DNA of 23,781 nucleotides from Chrysochromulina tobinii (taxonomy: Eukaryota > Haptophyta > Prymnesiales > Chrysochromulinaceae). The position numbers and the translations under genes are program-made. Shown here piece by piece: positions 15,977 through 23,781 of the stretch. The DNA is taken from NCBI GenBank assembly GCA_001275005.1, contig JWZX01001978.1, forward strand, positions 1-23,781, in the 5' to 3' direction. Each line of letters opens with the position of its first letter. The first letter of the stretch is position 1. The notes below the pieces were generated by a model, which saw only the letters and a program-made list of their open reading frames with translations, was not told the origin of the DNA and did not search any database.

Positions 15977-16357
15977 ATGCCGGAGCTCATTCGCGGCACT
16001 TGTGCTCACTGCGAGGCGGAGGACAGCATCCTCAAGTACGCTCGGCACACGATGTGCAGCAAGTACGCGTGCCAGGCGGCCACGCACTTGCTCGTCATCG
16101 CTCGCAGGTCCAAGGCGCAGAGTGAAGAGCGCAATCCAAAGGCAGCGCCAACGTATTGCTACAAGATCCACTCCATTCACGGCCAGCGCGACGTCGATCC
16201 GGGGCAGTTGACGGCGAAGAAGCGCCGAAATGTCATTGACGACGCCGACCACGAGGATGCGTACCTGGTGCATGGTGACTTTGGTGAAGACGCTGACGAC
16301 GATGGCTACAAGCGTACAAGGACACACGCTGGGTGCTGCTCAGTGACATCCTTTTAA
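15977..16357 (+). CDS. Small unrecognised Cys/His-containing protein within the TIR element
   Basis: A 126-residue frame starting at ATG 15977 and ending at TGA-type context before 16358. The N-terminus has Cys and His spacing (GTCAHCEAEDS, then HTMCSKYAC) that could bind zinc. The C-terminal third is acidic (DDADHEDAY, DFGEDADDD). It does not match a transposase I recognise and lacks an evident DDE catalytic core. A tiny upstream frame (15846-15902) is read in another register. It is either a captured or decayed fragment or an open frame by chance. Location between the inverted repeats is the only functional hint. Confidence 0.35.
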   Translation: MPELIRGTCAHCEAEDSILKYARHTMCSKYACQAATHLLVIARRSKAQSEERNPKAAPTYCYKIHSIHGQRDVDPGQLTAKKRRNVIDDADHEDAYLVHGDFGEDADDDGYKRTRTHAGCCSVTSF

Positions 16358-16466
16358 CTTGAGCGCGAGGGACTTGAAGGTAGTGGTCACGTACGAGAAG
16401 ACGCTGAACAAACGTCAGGATAATAAGCGGCGCGCGCTCGAGGTTGCGAGTGATGAGGAGTGAAGT

Positions 16467-16502
16467 GAAGGGCTCCATTAGCTTGAAGGGCTCCATTAGC
16501 TT
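16467..16502. repeat. Perfect 18-bp tandem duplication
   Basis: GAAGGGCTCCATTAGCTT occurs at 16467-16484 and again immediately at 16485-16502, with no mismatch. It lies inside the TIR element, left of the right arm, in non-coding sequence. Identity suggests a recent slippage event. Confidence 0.9.
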
Positions 16503-16646
16503 GACGTTTCTCAATATGTAAAACTCGGTGATTTCAGTTGAACTTATAGATTACTTTTCCTTCGAGTGCGACCTTTTTCCTTCGAGAGAGAATATTATCC
16601 GCTCTCGAACGGTATTAGGAACCCCTAGGCTCCGGGCAAATGCAGG

Positions 16647-16699
16647 CCGTTTCAACATTTCCCTAGGAGAGCTGGCTCACCCTGACCGTGGCTGGAACG
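16647..16699 (-). repeat. Right terminal inverted repeat
   Basis: Right arm of the element. Bases 16677-16699 are the exact reverse complement of 15784-15806, and 16647-16658 of 15815-15826. It ends directly against TTTT at 16700-16703. The predicted final stop of an optional last exon of the neighbouring NTPase gene (16712-16714) is only 9 bases away. Confidence 0.8.
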
Positions 16700-16824
16700 T
16701 TTTGGACCCTATCACGCACCGGCCGTCGAGCCGAGAGGGCTAGCCACATCGTGTCGTACGAGCCCGTTGCCAGTGCTGCGCGCGCGATCGCGCTCGTCGC
16801 GGATCTCCTTGGCGCGCCGCACCT

Positions 16825-16884
16825 ATCAGGAGCGATCAGATGTCATCACAAATTCATCAGAAAGTCATCAGAAGGCCATCAGGG
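16825..16884 (-). repeat. Degenerate CATCA/TGATG repeat tract (candidate third intron)
   Basis: At least five CATCA/ATCAG words with irregular 9-12 base spacing. Read on minus it is a series of CTGATG, TGATGA and CTGATC words ending in CTGATAG just before 16822. It has the same flavour as the two supported introns of this gene. An AG at 16824-16823 would open a 37-codon exon to TGA at 16714-16712. The donor is not clear (no GT; a GC at 16918-16917 would be in phase). Confidence 0.55.
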
Positions 16885-18123
16885 GGCAATCATAGGGTCT
16901 GCTCAGCGCGGCGCGCGCCTCGGTCGGATGCAACAGCCGCGCGATCGCAAGCACCGCCTCCGTCGCCTCTTCGAGCTTCGATACGAAGCCACGTGCCCCG
17001 CCGTTGGGCACGACCACGTGGTGCGTGTGCGCCTGCCATGCCTCCTGCAGCTTACGGTCCTGTTCAATCGCCTCCGAGGGCGTCTCGCGCCGGAAAACGC
17101 GTCCTCCGCGGTCATCTTGAACAATACCATATTTGTAGTGCTCCTCGGCACCATCGGCCGCGGTGACGAGGTGGATGACGCCGTCGTACCTGAGGAGGCA
17201 GGCCATCAGACGTCATCAGAGGCTCCTCAGAAGCTCATCAGTGCCAATCATCCCAAGTGGAGTCGTACCTGAGGAGGCAGGCCATCAGCGGGGCCATCAG
17301 CGGCCATCAGCGGCCATCAGCGGCCATCAGCGGCCATCAGCGGCCATCAGAGGCCATCATGTGGACGGCGCCATTGGTACCGCTTGTAGATGTACTCGTC
17401 AGTGATCCGGCCGATTGGCCCGCCGGGGAGCGCCATATTGAGCTCCTGCAGGCCACGCGCCCACTCGTCCTCCGACATGAACACGCGGCAGTCGCGCAGG
17501 CCGCGGTCGAAGACCACGATCGTTGGGCGGCCGGTGCTGCCGGCAAGGTCGCTGTAGCAGCGCTCGAGCTGCAGCTGCAGTTTGAGGATGTTCTTCTGGA
17601 AGGTGAACCTGTGCAGCAGGCCATCCGGAGGCCGTCAGCAGGCCTTCAGCAGGCCATCGAGCGGTAGGCATGAGGAGGTGCCTCTTAGCGGCGCACTTCT
17701 CTTCCAGGAAGGTCTCGCTCGAAGCACTCGGGAACGAGTAGCCCGTGTTCATGTAGAGCGTCGCCACCTCTGGGGCCGTCAGCACGTCAAATCCCTCTGC
17801 CGTCGCATGCTCAATGAGGTGCTCGAGCGCTGACGACTTGCCCGCGCACGGGCCACCGGTGCGCCGCGGAAACCGGGAACGAGAGAGTCTTTGCTCACAC
17901 GCCGCGCACGCATACGGCCATCAGTAGCGGCCGGCGCGTCTAGCAACTCTTCCGTGTTCTGTCTCTCAAGACCGCGGCTGAAGCTGGCACTGGAGCTGAC
18001 GTCAACGTGGTGGAGGGCATGGGCCGCCGACTTCTGAGTATCCTCCTGTTGCAATTTCGCAAATTCGCGACGTAGCAGCTCGGAAACGACGACAGCGATG
18101 CCTATTGCGACAGCAGCGCTCAC
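16868..18123 (-). CDS. TTD14-like AAA_28 family NTPase, spliced, N-terminal membrane segment
   Basis: Three minus-strand pieces assemble into one AAA_28 protein. The P-loop GGPCAGKSS lies at 17857-17831, followed by FDVLTAPEVATLYMNTGYSF. Splicing at 17696/17609 joins ETFLEEK to FTFQKNILKLQLQLERCY. The Walker-B-like TIVVFDRGLRDCRVFMSE follows. Splicing at 17380/17190 joins DEYIYKR to YDGVIHLVTAADGAEEHYKYG. Both junctions keep phase. The family (TRPL translocation defect protein 14 type) binds GTP and phosphoinositides. The upstream part (about 18160-17870) has a hydrophobic stretch (AAVAIGIAVVVSEL) suggesting a membrane anchor. It is in a frame offset by two from the P-loop and lacks a clear ATG (18123 is GTG), so the 5' end is unresolved. 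Without a third splice the protein ends with TGA near 16868; an extra exon to 16712 is possible. Confidence 0.7.
17183..17288. repeat. 27-bp perfect duplication spanning an intron-exon junction
   Basis: Bases 17183-17209 and 17262-17288 are identical over 27 bases, 79 bases apart. The first copy covers the real 3' splice site of the NTPase gene: 7-8 bases of exon (17183-17189) plus the last intron bases (CCTCAG read on minus). The second copy lies inside the intron and therefore offers a complete decoy 3' splice site at 17269. Confidence 0.9.
17190..17380 (-). other. GT-AG intron of the TTD14-like gene, built of CTGATGGCC repeats
   Basis: A 191-base intron with donor GTACCA (17380-17375) and acceptor CCTCAG ending at 17190. 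Removing it joins AAG CG to G TAC GAC in frame and restores the conserved KRYDGVIHLV segment. Nearly the whole interior is a minisatellite plus related CATCAG words. Confidence 0.85.
17279..17360 (-). repeat. 10-bp intronic minisatellite CTGATGGCCG
   Basis: Read on plus, CGGCCATCAG is repeated perfectly five times (17301-17350), flanked by variant units. The core GGCCATCA occurs eight times between 17280 and 17359. Read on the sense (minus) strand each unit carries CTGAT, which fits the YTNAY branch-point consensus. Confidence 0.9.
17609..17696 (-). other. GT-AG intron of the TTD14-like gene, with degenerate GATGGCCTGCTGA repeats
   Basis: An 88-base intron with donor GTGCGC (starting 17696) and acceptor GCACAG ending at 17609. 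Its removal joins GAG AA to G TTC in frame and rebuilds the family segment FLEEKFTFQKNILKLQ. The interior has GATGGCCTGCTG words like those of the other intron. Unspliced reading meets no early stop in one frame, but destroys the family alignment. Confidence 0.8.
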
Positions 18124-18406
18124 CGTCGAGGCAGCGACGACGAAAGCCGTGCGAGGCCATGCCGTTTTTAGAACATCAAGAAGTGTGAACCCGGTTACTT
18201 CTCACGAACAGCCTGGGTCCGAAAAACACCGTCCACCACTTGGCGTGTCCATCTGACGGGCGTGCATGCATAGAGTTACTTTGCACGTTAGGAAAACGCG
18301 ATTGCCGTTGGACGAAAACTGAAGAGCTGCAGCTTAGGCCTGCTGCCTCGTGGACAAGGTTGTGACCGCACCACGCGCCAGGGACCTGGAACAAGGCTTG
18401 GCGGCA
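18124..18406. promoter_or_regulatory. Divergent spacer between NTPase gene and IPT/TIG protein gene
   Basis: About 280 bases separate the left gene's uncertain 5' end from the ATG of the right gene. The left part stays open on minus for about 60 bases beyond 18123 and may still be coding (FVVAAST before the membrane segment). No TATA box is obvious. It is likely to contain both promoters. Confidence 0.4.
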
Positions 18407-21400
18407 ATGAGTCGATGGGCCGTGCTGCTCATGCTGCCCGCCTTCGCCTTGGGCATGGTCATCCAGAAGATCAATGGAGCGGGGCAGTCGGAGATCTCGC
18501 ACGCCTCTTCGGGAGGGGGGACTCACATCTACATATCTGGCACCGACATCGGCTCCGCGTTCGCGCCGCCGAAGGTGTTCATCGGCATCAACGCCGACGC
18601 CGAGTGCGTCGTGCAGCCCTTCACCTCCAACCGCAACCGGCTGCACTGCATTATTTCCCCCGAGAATCTGCCAGCACCGGATGCCGACTACAACCTCACT
18701 GGGCGTTTTGTCACAGAGCCAATGCGGGTCCTAAAGGAGGGTCGCCTTGCGCAGTGCTGGCACGTGGGGGGACTCAACCACAATTGCATGGTCGTTTTCG
18801 ACGTCGGCGCCACCCCCCGCGTCTACCGTATGCTCACCCCGGTGGTCGAGTCTGGCTCACTTATGCGTGTCGTCGGCCGCGGCATTGACGGCGGCGTGGC
18901 CGGTGACCCCAAGATGATGGCGATGCTCTACCGCGGCCTCAACAAGGCCACCGGCTCGTGTGGCCAGAAAGACTGCCAAGCTTCCAACGTGGGTACCGAG
19001 ACTGTGGGCTGCATCACGCGCCTCGGCGGCGATGAGGGAGATGGTGCACTTGGCCAAGAGAGCGCGGTGGCGACCGCGTTCTCGAGCGACACCGAATTTG
19101 GCTGCCGGCTCGACGCGCTCGCGTCGGGCCTGAGCGCGGGCTTCTTCAACCTGTCGCTGTACGCCAACGACGTCAAGCACCGCGGGAATGCGTATCTAGG
19201 CTTCTCGGGCTCGGGGGCCATCGACCTCTCGACCGGTTCCCCATTTGATGCGGAGCTCCTGCCTCGGATCAGCTCAATCTACCCCAAGGAGGGCTCGTTG
19301 GCGGGCGGCACGGACCTGACCATTGTTGGGACGGGGTTTGGCTCCGACACGGCCGCGCTCCGCATCAATGTTGGCAGTGCCTCGTGCGCTGTGACGTCGA
19401 TCACTGACGTGGCACTGTACTGCCGCATCGAGCCGCTCAGCAGCGGCCTCGCCGAGCCACCCGTGGCCATCGGCACGATGAAGTCGAGCCCGGGCGAGCG
19501 CGGTGCCCGTTGGCAGTGGGCAACGGGCAAGCACGTGCTGCTGCCCTCTTTCGCAACGCCCGTGGACTGGACGGAGGCGGGCACAACGACGTTCATCGAC
19601 GGCTGGTTTGAGGCGCCCGTTGACGGCGAGGTGACATTCATGCTTCGGCAGGACGCAGTGAGCAAGCTCTACTGGAGCGGTAGCGACATCGCGAACCGCA
19701 CCACGACGCTTGCAAGCGTCACAAGCGTCGCAGAGCACCTCCGGAAGGCCGTCAAAGTAGAGAAGTGGACGACTGCTATCCAGCTTTGGCGCTCGTCCTC
19801 CGACTACTACAATTTTACCTGCACACTTTGTGAGGGGGACGTCCACTTGCGGCCCGACTCCGCCCCCGATGAAACTCTCTACGACTGGAATATTGATCAG
19901 ACCTTCTCGCGCCAGTCGGGAGCGTCAATTCTTTTCACGCGCCAGTCGGGAGAGTTCCAGGCACATGCGACAGGCACGTACGTCTTTTTCATCGCTACGA
20001 GTCTGCTCGCCTATCACCGCTTCTTCATCGATGAAGTGCAAATCATCCGAGCGGGCCCATATGGAAATGCCGTGAATGGCCTTCAGGGCTCCATCTTTCT
20101 GACCCGCGGGCAGTGGTACCGCTTCGAGCTGCAGCACTTCGCTGAGAGCGCACCCCCCTCCAGCACAACGGCCAGGGTGGAGTGGCTGCCTCCAGGCGAC
20201 ACAAGTCGAACGATATTCGCGCCGTACGAACGGCGCGTCTGGCCGTCGCTGCAGTCGACGAGCAGCGCCGTCTCGCCACGCGTGACGCTCGTGAGTGGGC
20301 AGCGCTACTGGCTTGGGCTAGAGTGCAACCACAGCGCGTCGAGCACCAACCAGTGGGGGATCGCAGAGGTGCCACCCTGCGCCGTTGGTGCTCGCATGCA
20401 CACAACGCGCCTGCCGGTGGACTCGTCGATCGAGCGTCGGCGACTGACATCGCGCACCCGCGTAATGGCCACTGGCTCAAATGGAGCACCCACACAATGC
20501 GACACTATTCGTGACCATCTGCGCTGCTGCGCCAGCTTCGACCTCAATGGTGATCCTTGCGTGCCCGCTATCAGCCTGTTCAACAATGGCAGGCCCTGCA
20601 TGAACTCGCAGTGGGTTGTCGGGTCCCAACCCACGCAGCAGGCCGCCTGCCCGGCGCGGCGCGATGCCACCACGCCGATCTGGAAGGCGCGTGAGAAGCT
20701 CGGGAACATGGTCAGCTGCCACACCCTCACCGACCGCGTGGCGTGCTCGAGCGCCATCGATGGCCGCACTCAGGCCATCCACCTCAACCAGCCATGCATG
20801 GCCGCTTCCACCATGTTTGCCAACGGCAACGTGTGCGAGACGGCGCGATACGTAAAGGATTTGGACCCGACGGGGACAGCCTCGCTCGCCGAGGCAGCGT
20901 CGCCGTACATGCACGTGGCCTCGGGCCGCGACATCCTGCATCACGAGGTGCAGTCTATCACTCTGACGCAGGCCTCTACCACCAAGCTGGAGCAGACCAT
21001 CACCTTCACGGCCGTTAACTGCTCGAATAGCACGAGCAATGACGGCGACTGCATCGGCATAAGCGGAGGCACCGTGCAGCTCGCGCTCGGAGACCTCTCC
21101 TCGGAGCCCATAAGCATCACATCGACGGGCTCGGACATCCCAAGCGCTTTCCGCCCCCTGCTCGGTGATACGTATAGCGGCGTGACCGTCATCTCCGTCG
21201 TCGTGGGGCAGCGAACGGTGACGTGGGTGCTGGCGCTCACGACCCCCTGGACCTCGTGCACGAACCAGCTCAACCTGCCGCTCCTGTCCACCGTCCGAGT
21301 AGCAAAGGTGACAGCCAATGTCACCATCAGCGGAACGGGCTCATGCCTCTCAGGCGGCATCGACCTGGCCTACGGCAACGGCAACGCCACCGCCTTCTTG

Positions 21401-23781
21401 CCCTGGGCAGCCAGTGAGGCGGTAGCCGCGGCCATCATCACCTCGCTTCTGCCCAGCTCGGTGTCGATCGGTCGGACCGATAATGTCGATCGATTGAATC
21501 CTTCAACGGCGACGATCGATTGGTGGTCGCAGCGATCGGACAGGGTGATGGTGCAGCGCAGCGGCGATGGTTTCGCCTCGGCCGTGTTCACTGTAACTTT
21601 CCTCGGCGTCGGCGCCAAGGAGATGCTCAGAGTGTCCTCCTCCGCCGGCCTCCAAACACGCACGTACACGAGCCTCTCCCCGCCCACGCAGGCATTCACC
21701 TCCACGGGCGTCAGCGTCGCAGTCGGACGCCTGATGCCAGGTGGTGTGGACCTGACTCCACTGCCAGGCCGCTACCTAAGCGCAGCGTCCAACACCACGC
21801 TGCTCAGCGTTCGTCTCCGTTCGCAGACGACTGCCGCGTGCGTGGCCACCAACTGGGAGGCGCAGTACCTTGGCTGCTATACCTCAGCCAATCTGCCCAC
21901 ACAGGTGATCAATTTCAACTACACCCTTCGTCGAGAGGGTGGTGTTAGCCCTCAGCGCTGCCATCTCGCATGCCAGGCGTCGTCCGCCGTCGCTTTCTCC
22001 TTGTACGGCGACGTGTGCTCCTGCTACTCGAGCGTTCCCTCGGCGAATGCGATCGCCGGCGTCAATTGCCACGCGCCTTGCAGCGGCGACGAGTCCTTCC
22101 TTTGCGGCTCGCCTGAGAATCAGACATACTCAGCCTACCGCATGCCCGTGCAGGCGGCCACCAGCGCCAGCCAGCTTTGCAGCTTTCAGGTCCTTTCCAC
22201 ACGCACAGCAGCGTTGACCGCTGCCTCTGCGACCGCTCTTGCGGCGAACGCAACGCTCACGCTCACGGGCAGCGGCTTCAGCGTGACTGGTGCGACAGTC
22301 ACCGTCTGTGGCGGACGCACGTGCGTGGTGGCGTCGCAGACGAACACGCAGATCACGTGCAGGATGCCAGACTGCTCCGCGGCGGCCACGGAGAAGATTC
22401 TCGTGCACCTGGCGCCCTATGGCTACGCAACGAACGCTAATAGCCTGAGCGTAAAGGGAGTTCTCTCACTCGATGGCGTGGCGATCTCGGACAGGACGAG
22501 TACTGGCACGCCCTCGGGCAGTGCGGCGGGCGGCGTGCACCTCGTGCTCACGGGCAGCGGCTTCAGCTCCAATAAGACCAAGATGATGGTGGACATCATG
22601 TCCAGCGACACGGTCGTTCTTGCCCCTTGCACGGTCACCTCGAGCACCACGGGCACGATCGAATGCCTCACCACCGCCTCGGCCTCTACCGCCGCGAATT
22701 CCACTGTGCACGTGCGTGTCTCCGCCCTCGACGCCAGCGACAGCGTGCTCTCAAGGAGCACCAAGTTGCAATCGTTCAATCTATACTCGGTGGAGAACTC
22801 GGTGGTCATTCACTCTTTTCCCTACTCGTCGGGATCGACGCAGGGTGGCCTTGAGCTTTGCATCCTCGCCACCAACCTCGACAGCTTCTTGGGTGCGCCC
22901 AATGCGACGCTGCACACACCCACAGTCTTGCTCGGCACGGCACCGTGCGTCACCACCAATGCGTCGCGGACATCCGGAGCACTGTGCTGCACCACATCCG
23001 CCCACCCGTCGGGTCAAGTGCCCATCACCTTCGACGTACCCTCCTTTGGGTATGCGCTGAGCGCCACAGGGGTGACGACGACCTTTACCTATACGAGCCC
23101 TCCGCAGCTTTTCAGCGTCACCCCCGCCTCTGGGCGGGCGGGTACGCTCGTTGATGTCGAGATGAGCGTCGTCGATCACGTGGTTCCTCAGGTCTTCCTC
23201 GGCAGCGCACCATGTCACCATCGTGGCAACTACACGACAACTTACACGGCACACGCGACCCAATCCATGCACGTGCTGTGCGAGGCGACGGACTCACCGC
23301 CGGGCAACGTGACCGTCTCGGTGGTTGTTCCGGGCGTCGGCCTGGCCGAAGACGTCATGAACAATATGACGTTCCTCTATCAGATCAGCATCACAGGAGT
23401 GTCGCCTGCCTCGGGCTCAGCGGGCGGTGGCACCCTTTTGACCATCACCGGCACGGGCTTTGACTACCTGGGCGATCCGCCACAAGCCGAGGGGGAAGGC
23501 GGCTTCCTGGGAGGCGGCGGGTCGTGCACCATAACCGGTGCTAGCGTGGGGGCCTGTGCAGGCTCGAGTGCGCAGACAGAGGGGACCGCCATCAACCATC
23601 TGATCATGATTGGCAGCGTGCCGTGCCTCGTCCAATCTCGCAACGCCACGAGGCTCACGTGCATCACCGGCCCTGCCGTGCCAGAGACCACCGACCTTCA
23701 GGAATGGATCGAATCGTTCTATCCTTCGCCTCCCTCTCCGCCGCGGCCATCGCCGCCACCGCCCTCGCCGCCGCCTCCAAG
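18407..23781 (+). CDS. Giant secreted IPT/TIG - PA14 - WSC protein, fibrocystin-like (3' end beyond window)
   Basis: The frame starting at ATG 18407 has no stop up to the last base, so at least 1,791 codons are present without an intron. The N-terminus is a signal peptide (AVLLMLPAFALGMVI). Residues about 36-340 contain IPT/TIG-type beta sandwiches (GGGTHIYISG; ISSIYPKEGSLAGGTDLTIV at about 290). A PA14-like region follows at about 360-620 (FIDGWFEAPVDGEVTFMLRQ). A Cys-rich block occupies about 699-815. A WSC carbohydrate-binding domain lies at about 1145-1246 (YLGCYTS, CSCYSS, CHAPCSGDESFLCG). Further IPT/TIG repeats run from about 1270 to 1765 (GSAGGGTLLTITGTGFDY the clearest), then a Pro-rich SPPP linker. 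Many N-x-S/T sequons fit a glycosylated exported protein. IPT plus PA14 is the layout of fibrocystin/PKHD1L1 proteins. Role on the cell surface, cilium or scale matrix is inferred. Confidence 0.85.
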   Translation, partial: MSRWAVLLMLPAFALGMVIQKINGAGQSEISHASSGGGTHIYISGTDIGSAFAPPKVFIGINADAECVVQPFTSNRNRLHCIISPENLPAPDADYNLTGRFVTEPMRVLKEGRLAQCWHVGGLNHNCMVVFDVGATPRVYRMLTPVVESGSLMRVVGRGIDGGVAGDPKMMAMLYRGLNKATGSCGQKDCQASNVGTETVGCITRLGGDEGDGALGQESAVATAFSSDTEFGCRLDALASGLSAGFFNLSLYANDVKHRGNAYLGFSGSGAIDLSTGSPFDAELLPRISSIYPKEGSLAGGTDLTIVGTGFGSDTAALRINVGSASCAVTSITDVALYCRIEPLSSGLAEPPVAIGTMKSSPGERGARWQWATGKHVLLPSFATPVDWTEAGTTTFIDGWFEAPVDGEVTFMLRQDAVSKLYWSGSDIANRTTTLASVTSVAEHLRKAVKVEKWTTAIQLWRSSSDYYNFTCTLCEGDVHLRPDSAPDETLYDWNIDQTFSRQSGASILFTRQSGEFQAHATGTYVFFIATSLLAYHRFFIDEVQIIRAGPYGNAVNGLQGSIFLTRGQWYRFELQHFAESAPPSSTTARVEWLPPGDTSRTIFAPYERRVWPSLQSTSSAVSPRVTLVSGQRYWLGLECNHSASSTNQWGIAEVPPCAVGARMHTTRLPVDSSIERRRLTSRTRVMATGSNGAPTQCDTIRDHLRCCASFDLNGDPCVPAISLFNNGRPCMNSQWVVGSQPTQQAACPARRDATTPIWKAREKLGNMVSCHTLTDRVACSSAIDGRTQAIHLNQPCMAASTMFANGNVCETARYVKDLDPTGTASLAEAASPYMHVASGRDILHHEVQSITLTQASTTKLEQTITFTAVNCSNSTSNDGDCIGISGGTVQLALGDLSSEPISITSTGSDIPSAFRPLLGDTYSGVTVISVVVGQRTVTWVLALTTPWTSCTNQLNLPLLSTVRVAKVTANVTISGTGSCLSGGIDLAYGNGNATAFLPWAASEAVAAAIITSLLPSSVSIGRTDNVDRLNPSTATIDWWSQRSDRVMVQRSGDGFASAVFTVTFLGVGAKEMLRVSSSAGLQTRTYTSLSPPTQAFTSTGVSVAVGRLMPGGVDLTPLPGRYLSAASNTTLLSVRLRSQTTAACVATNWEAQYLGCYTSANLPTQVINFNYTLRREGGVSPQRCHLACQASSAVAFSLYGDVCSCYSSVPSANAIAGVNCHAPCSGDESFLCGSPENQTYSAYRMPVQAATSASQLCSFQVLSTRTAALTAASATALAANATLTLTGSGFSVTGATVTVCGGRTCVVASQTNTQITCRMPDCSAAATEKILVHLAPYGYATNANSLSVKGVLSLDGVAISDRTSTGTPSGSAAGGVHLVLTGSGFSSNKTKMMVDIMSSDTVVLAPCTVTSSTTGTIECLTTASASTAANSTVHVRVSALDASDSVLSRSTKLQSFNLYSVENSVVIHSFPYSSGSTQGGLELCILATNLDSFLGAPNATLHTPTVLLGTAPCVTTNASRTSGALCCTTSAHPSGQVPITFDVPSFGYALSATGVTTTFTYTSPPQLFSVTPASGRAGTLVDVEMSVVDHVVPQVFLGSAPCHHRGNYTTTYTAHATQSMHVLCEATDSPPGNVTVSVVVPGVGLAEDVMNNMTFLYQISITGVSPASGSAGGGTLLTITGTGFDYLGDPPQAEGEGGFLGGGGSCTITGASVGACAGSSAQTEGTAINHLIMIGSVPCLVQSRNATRLTCITGPAVPETTDLQEWIESFYPSPPSPPRPSPPPPSPPPP

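Larger units (their letters stand above)
15780..16703. mobile_element. Non-autonomous TIR element (MITE-like), about 916 bp, flanked by TTTT
   Basis: A 23-base word at 15784-15806 (beginning CGTTCCAGCCACGG) is the exact reverse complement of 16677-16699. The homology continues inward: CCAG after one mismatch, a length difference of 10 bases, then ATGTTGAAACGG at 15815-15826 matching 16647-16658 inverted. Each outer end abuts TTTT (15780-15783 and 16700-16703), which could be a 4-bp target-site duplication. The interior carries one small frame (15977-16357), palindromes around 15904-15955 and an 18-bp tandem duplication. No transposase is recognised, so it is either non-autonomous or a decayed element. 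The superfamily cannot be named from these ends alone. Confidence 0.7.

Noticed and set aside
16688-17272. 194-codon plus-strand frame across the NTPase gene
   Set aside because: The opposite strand carries the conserved AAA_28 segments with matching splice sites; the plus frame runs through intron repeats and the element end.
16825-17360. Intron-encoded C/D box snoRNA, suggested by TGATGA and CTGA words
   Set aside because: The words come from tandem repetition; there is no terminal stem and no C-D'-C'-D spacing with guide-length intervals. The tract is better explained as repeat-built intron.
17279-17360. CRISPR array
   Set aside because: The units are 10 bp, directly contiguous and have no unique spacers; it is a minisatellite within a eukaryotic intron.

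Overview
The window looks like nuclear DNA from a GC-rich, gene-dense photosynthetic protist. A haptophyte-type or related alga is my best guess, from style rather than from a marker gene. The reasons are strong third-position GC, very long uninterrupted reading frames, low-complexity Ala/Pro/Gly tracts, an SPPP-type proline linker, a mitochondrial presequence, and short GT-AG introns in one gene. There is no bacterial operon signature, no rRNA and no tRNA that I can see.

Layout, left to right. (1) The 3' part of a TKL-like protein kinase gene on + (1-1246), with a frame break and a repetitive tail. (2) A 0.9 kb spacer with a strong G-run cluster. (3) A 1,813-codon uninterrupted gene on - (2188-7629). 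It encodes a STAND/NLR-like protein with a doublecortin/ubiquitin-like N-terminus, a CHAT protease-like domain, NB-ARC, TPRs, and then a split KH-like RNA-binding domain with a Gly/Lys/Arg-rich tail. (4) An unrecognised small gene directly upstream on the same strand (7679-8446). (5) Divergent from it, a WRAP53/TCAB1-like WD40 gene with a one-base frame break (8589-9849), followed 103 bp later by a THUMP methyltransferase gene of the RlmL type carrying a RanBP2 zinc finger and a SAP domain (9953-11794). (6) On -, a LENG8-like RNA-processing protein with an RD/RE-rich tail (12006-13976) and mitochondrial 3-hydroxyacyl-CoA dehydrogenase (14307-15257). (7) A 0.9 kb element with 23-bp terminal inverted repeats flanked by TTTT (15780-16703). 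(8) A TTD14-like AAA_28 NTPase gene on - whose introns are built of CATCAG/CTGATG repeats (16868-18123). (9) Divergent from it, a giant secreted IPT/TIG + PA14 + WSC protein of fibrocystin style, open to the window edge (18407-23781).

Three genes (WD40, LENG8-like, THUMP methyltransferase) point to RNA biology, but I see no evidence that they are co-regulated beyond tight spacing. The items most worth a second look are the CHAT/NB-ARC/TPR/KH protein, the repeat-built introns with a duplicated splice junction, and the inverted-repeat element. Three genes show frame breaks (near 682-715, at 9279, and near 17857-17960). Assembly or base-calling indels are the simplest common explanation, and short introns are the alternative for the first.
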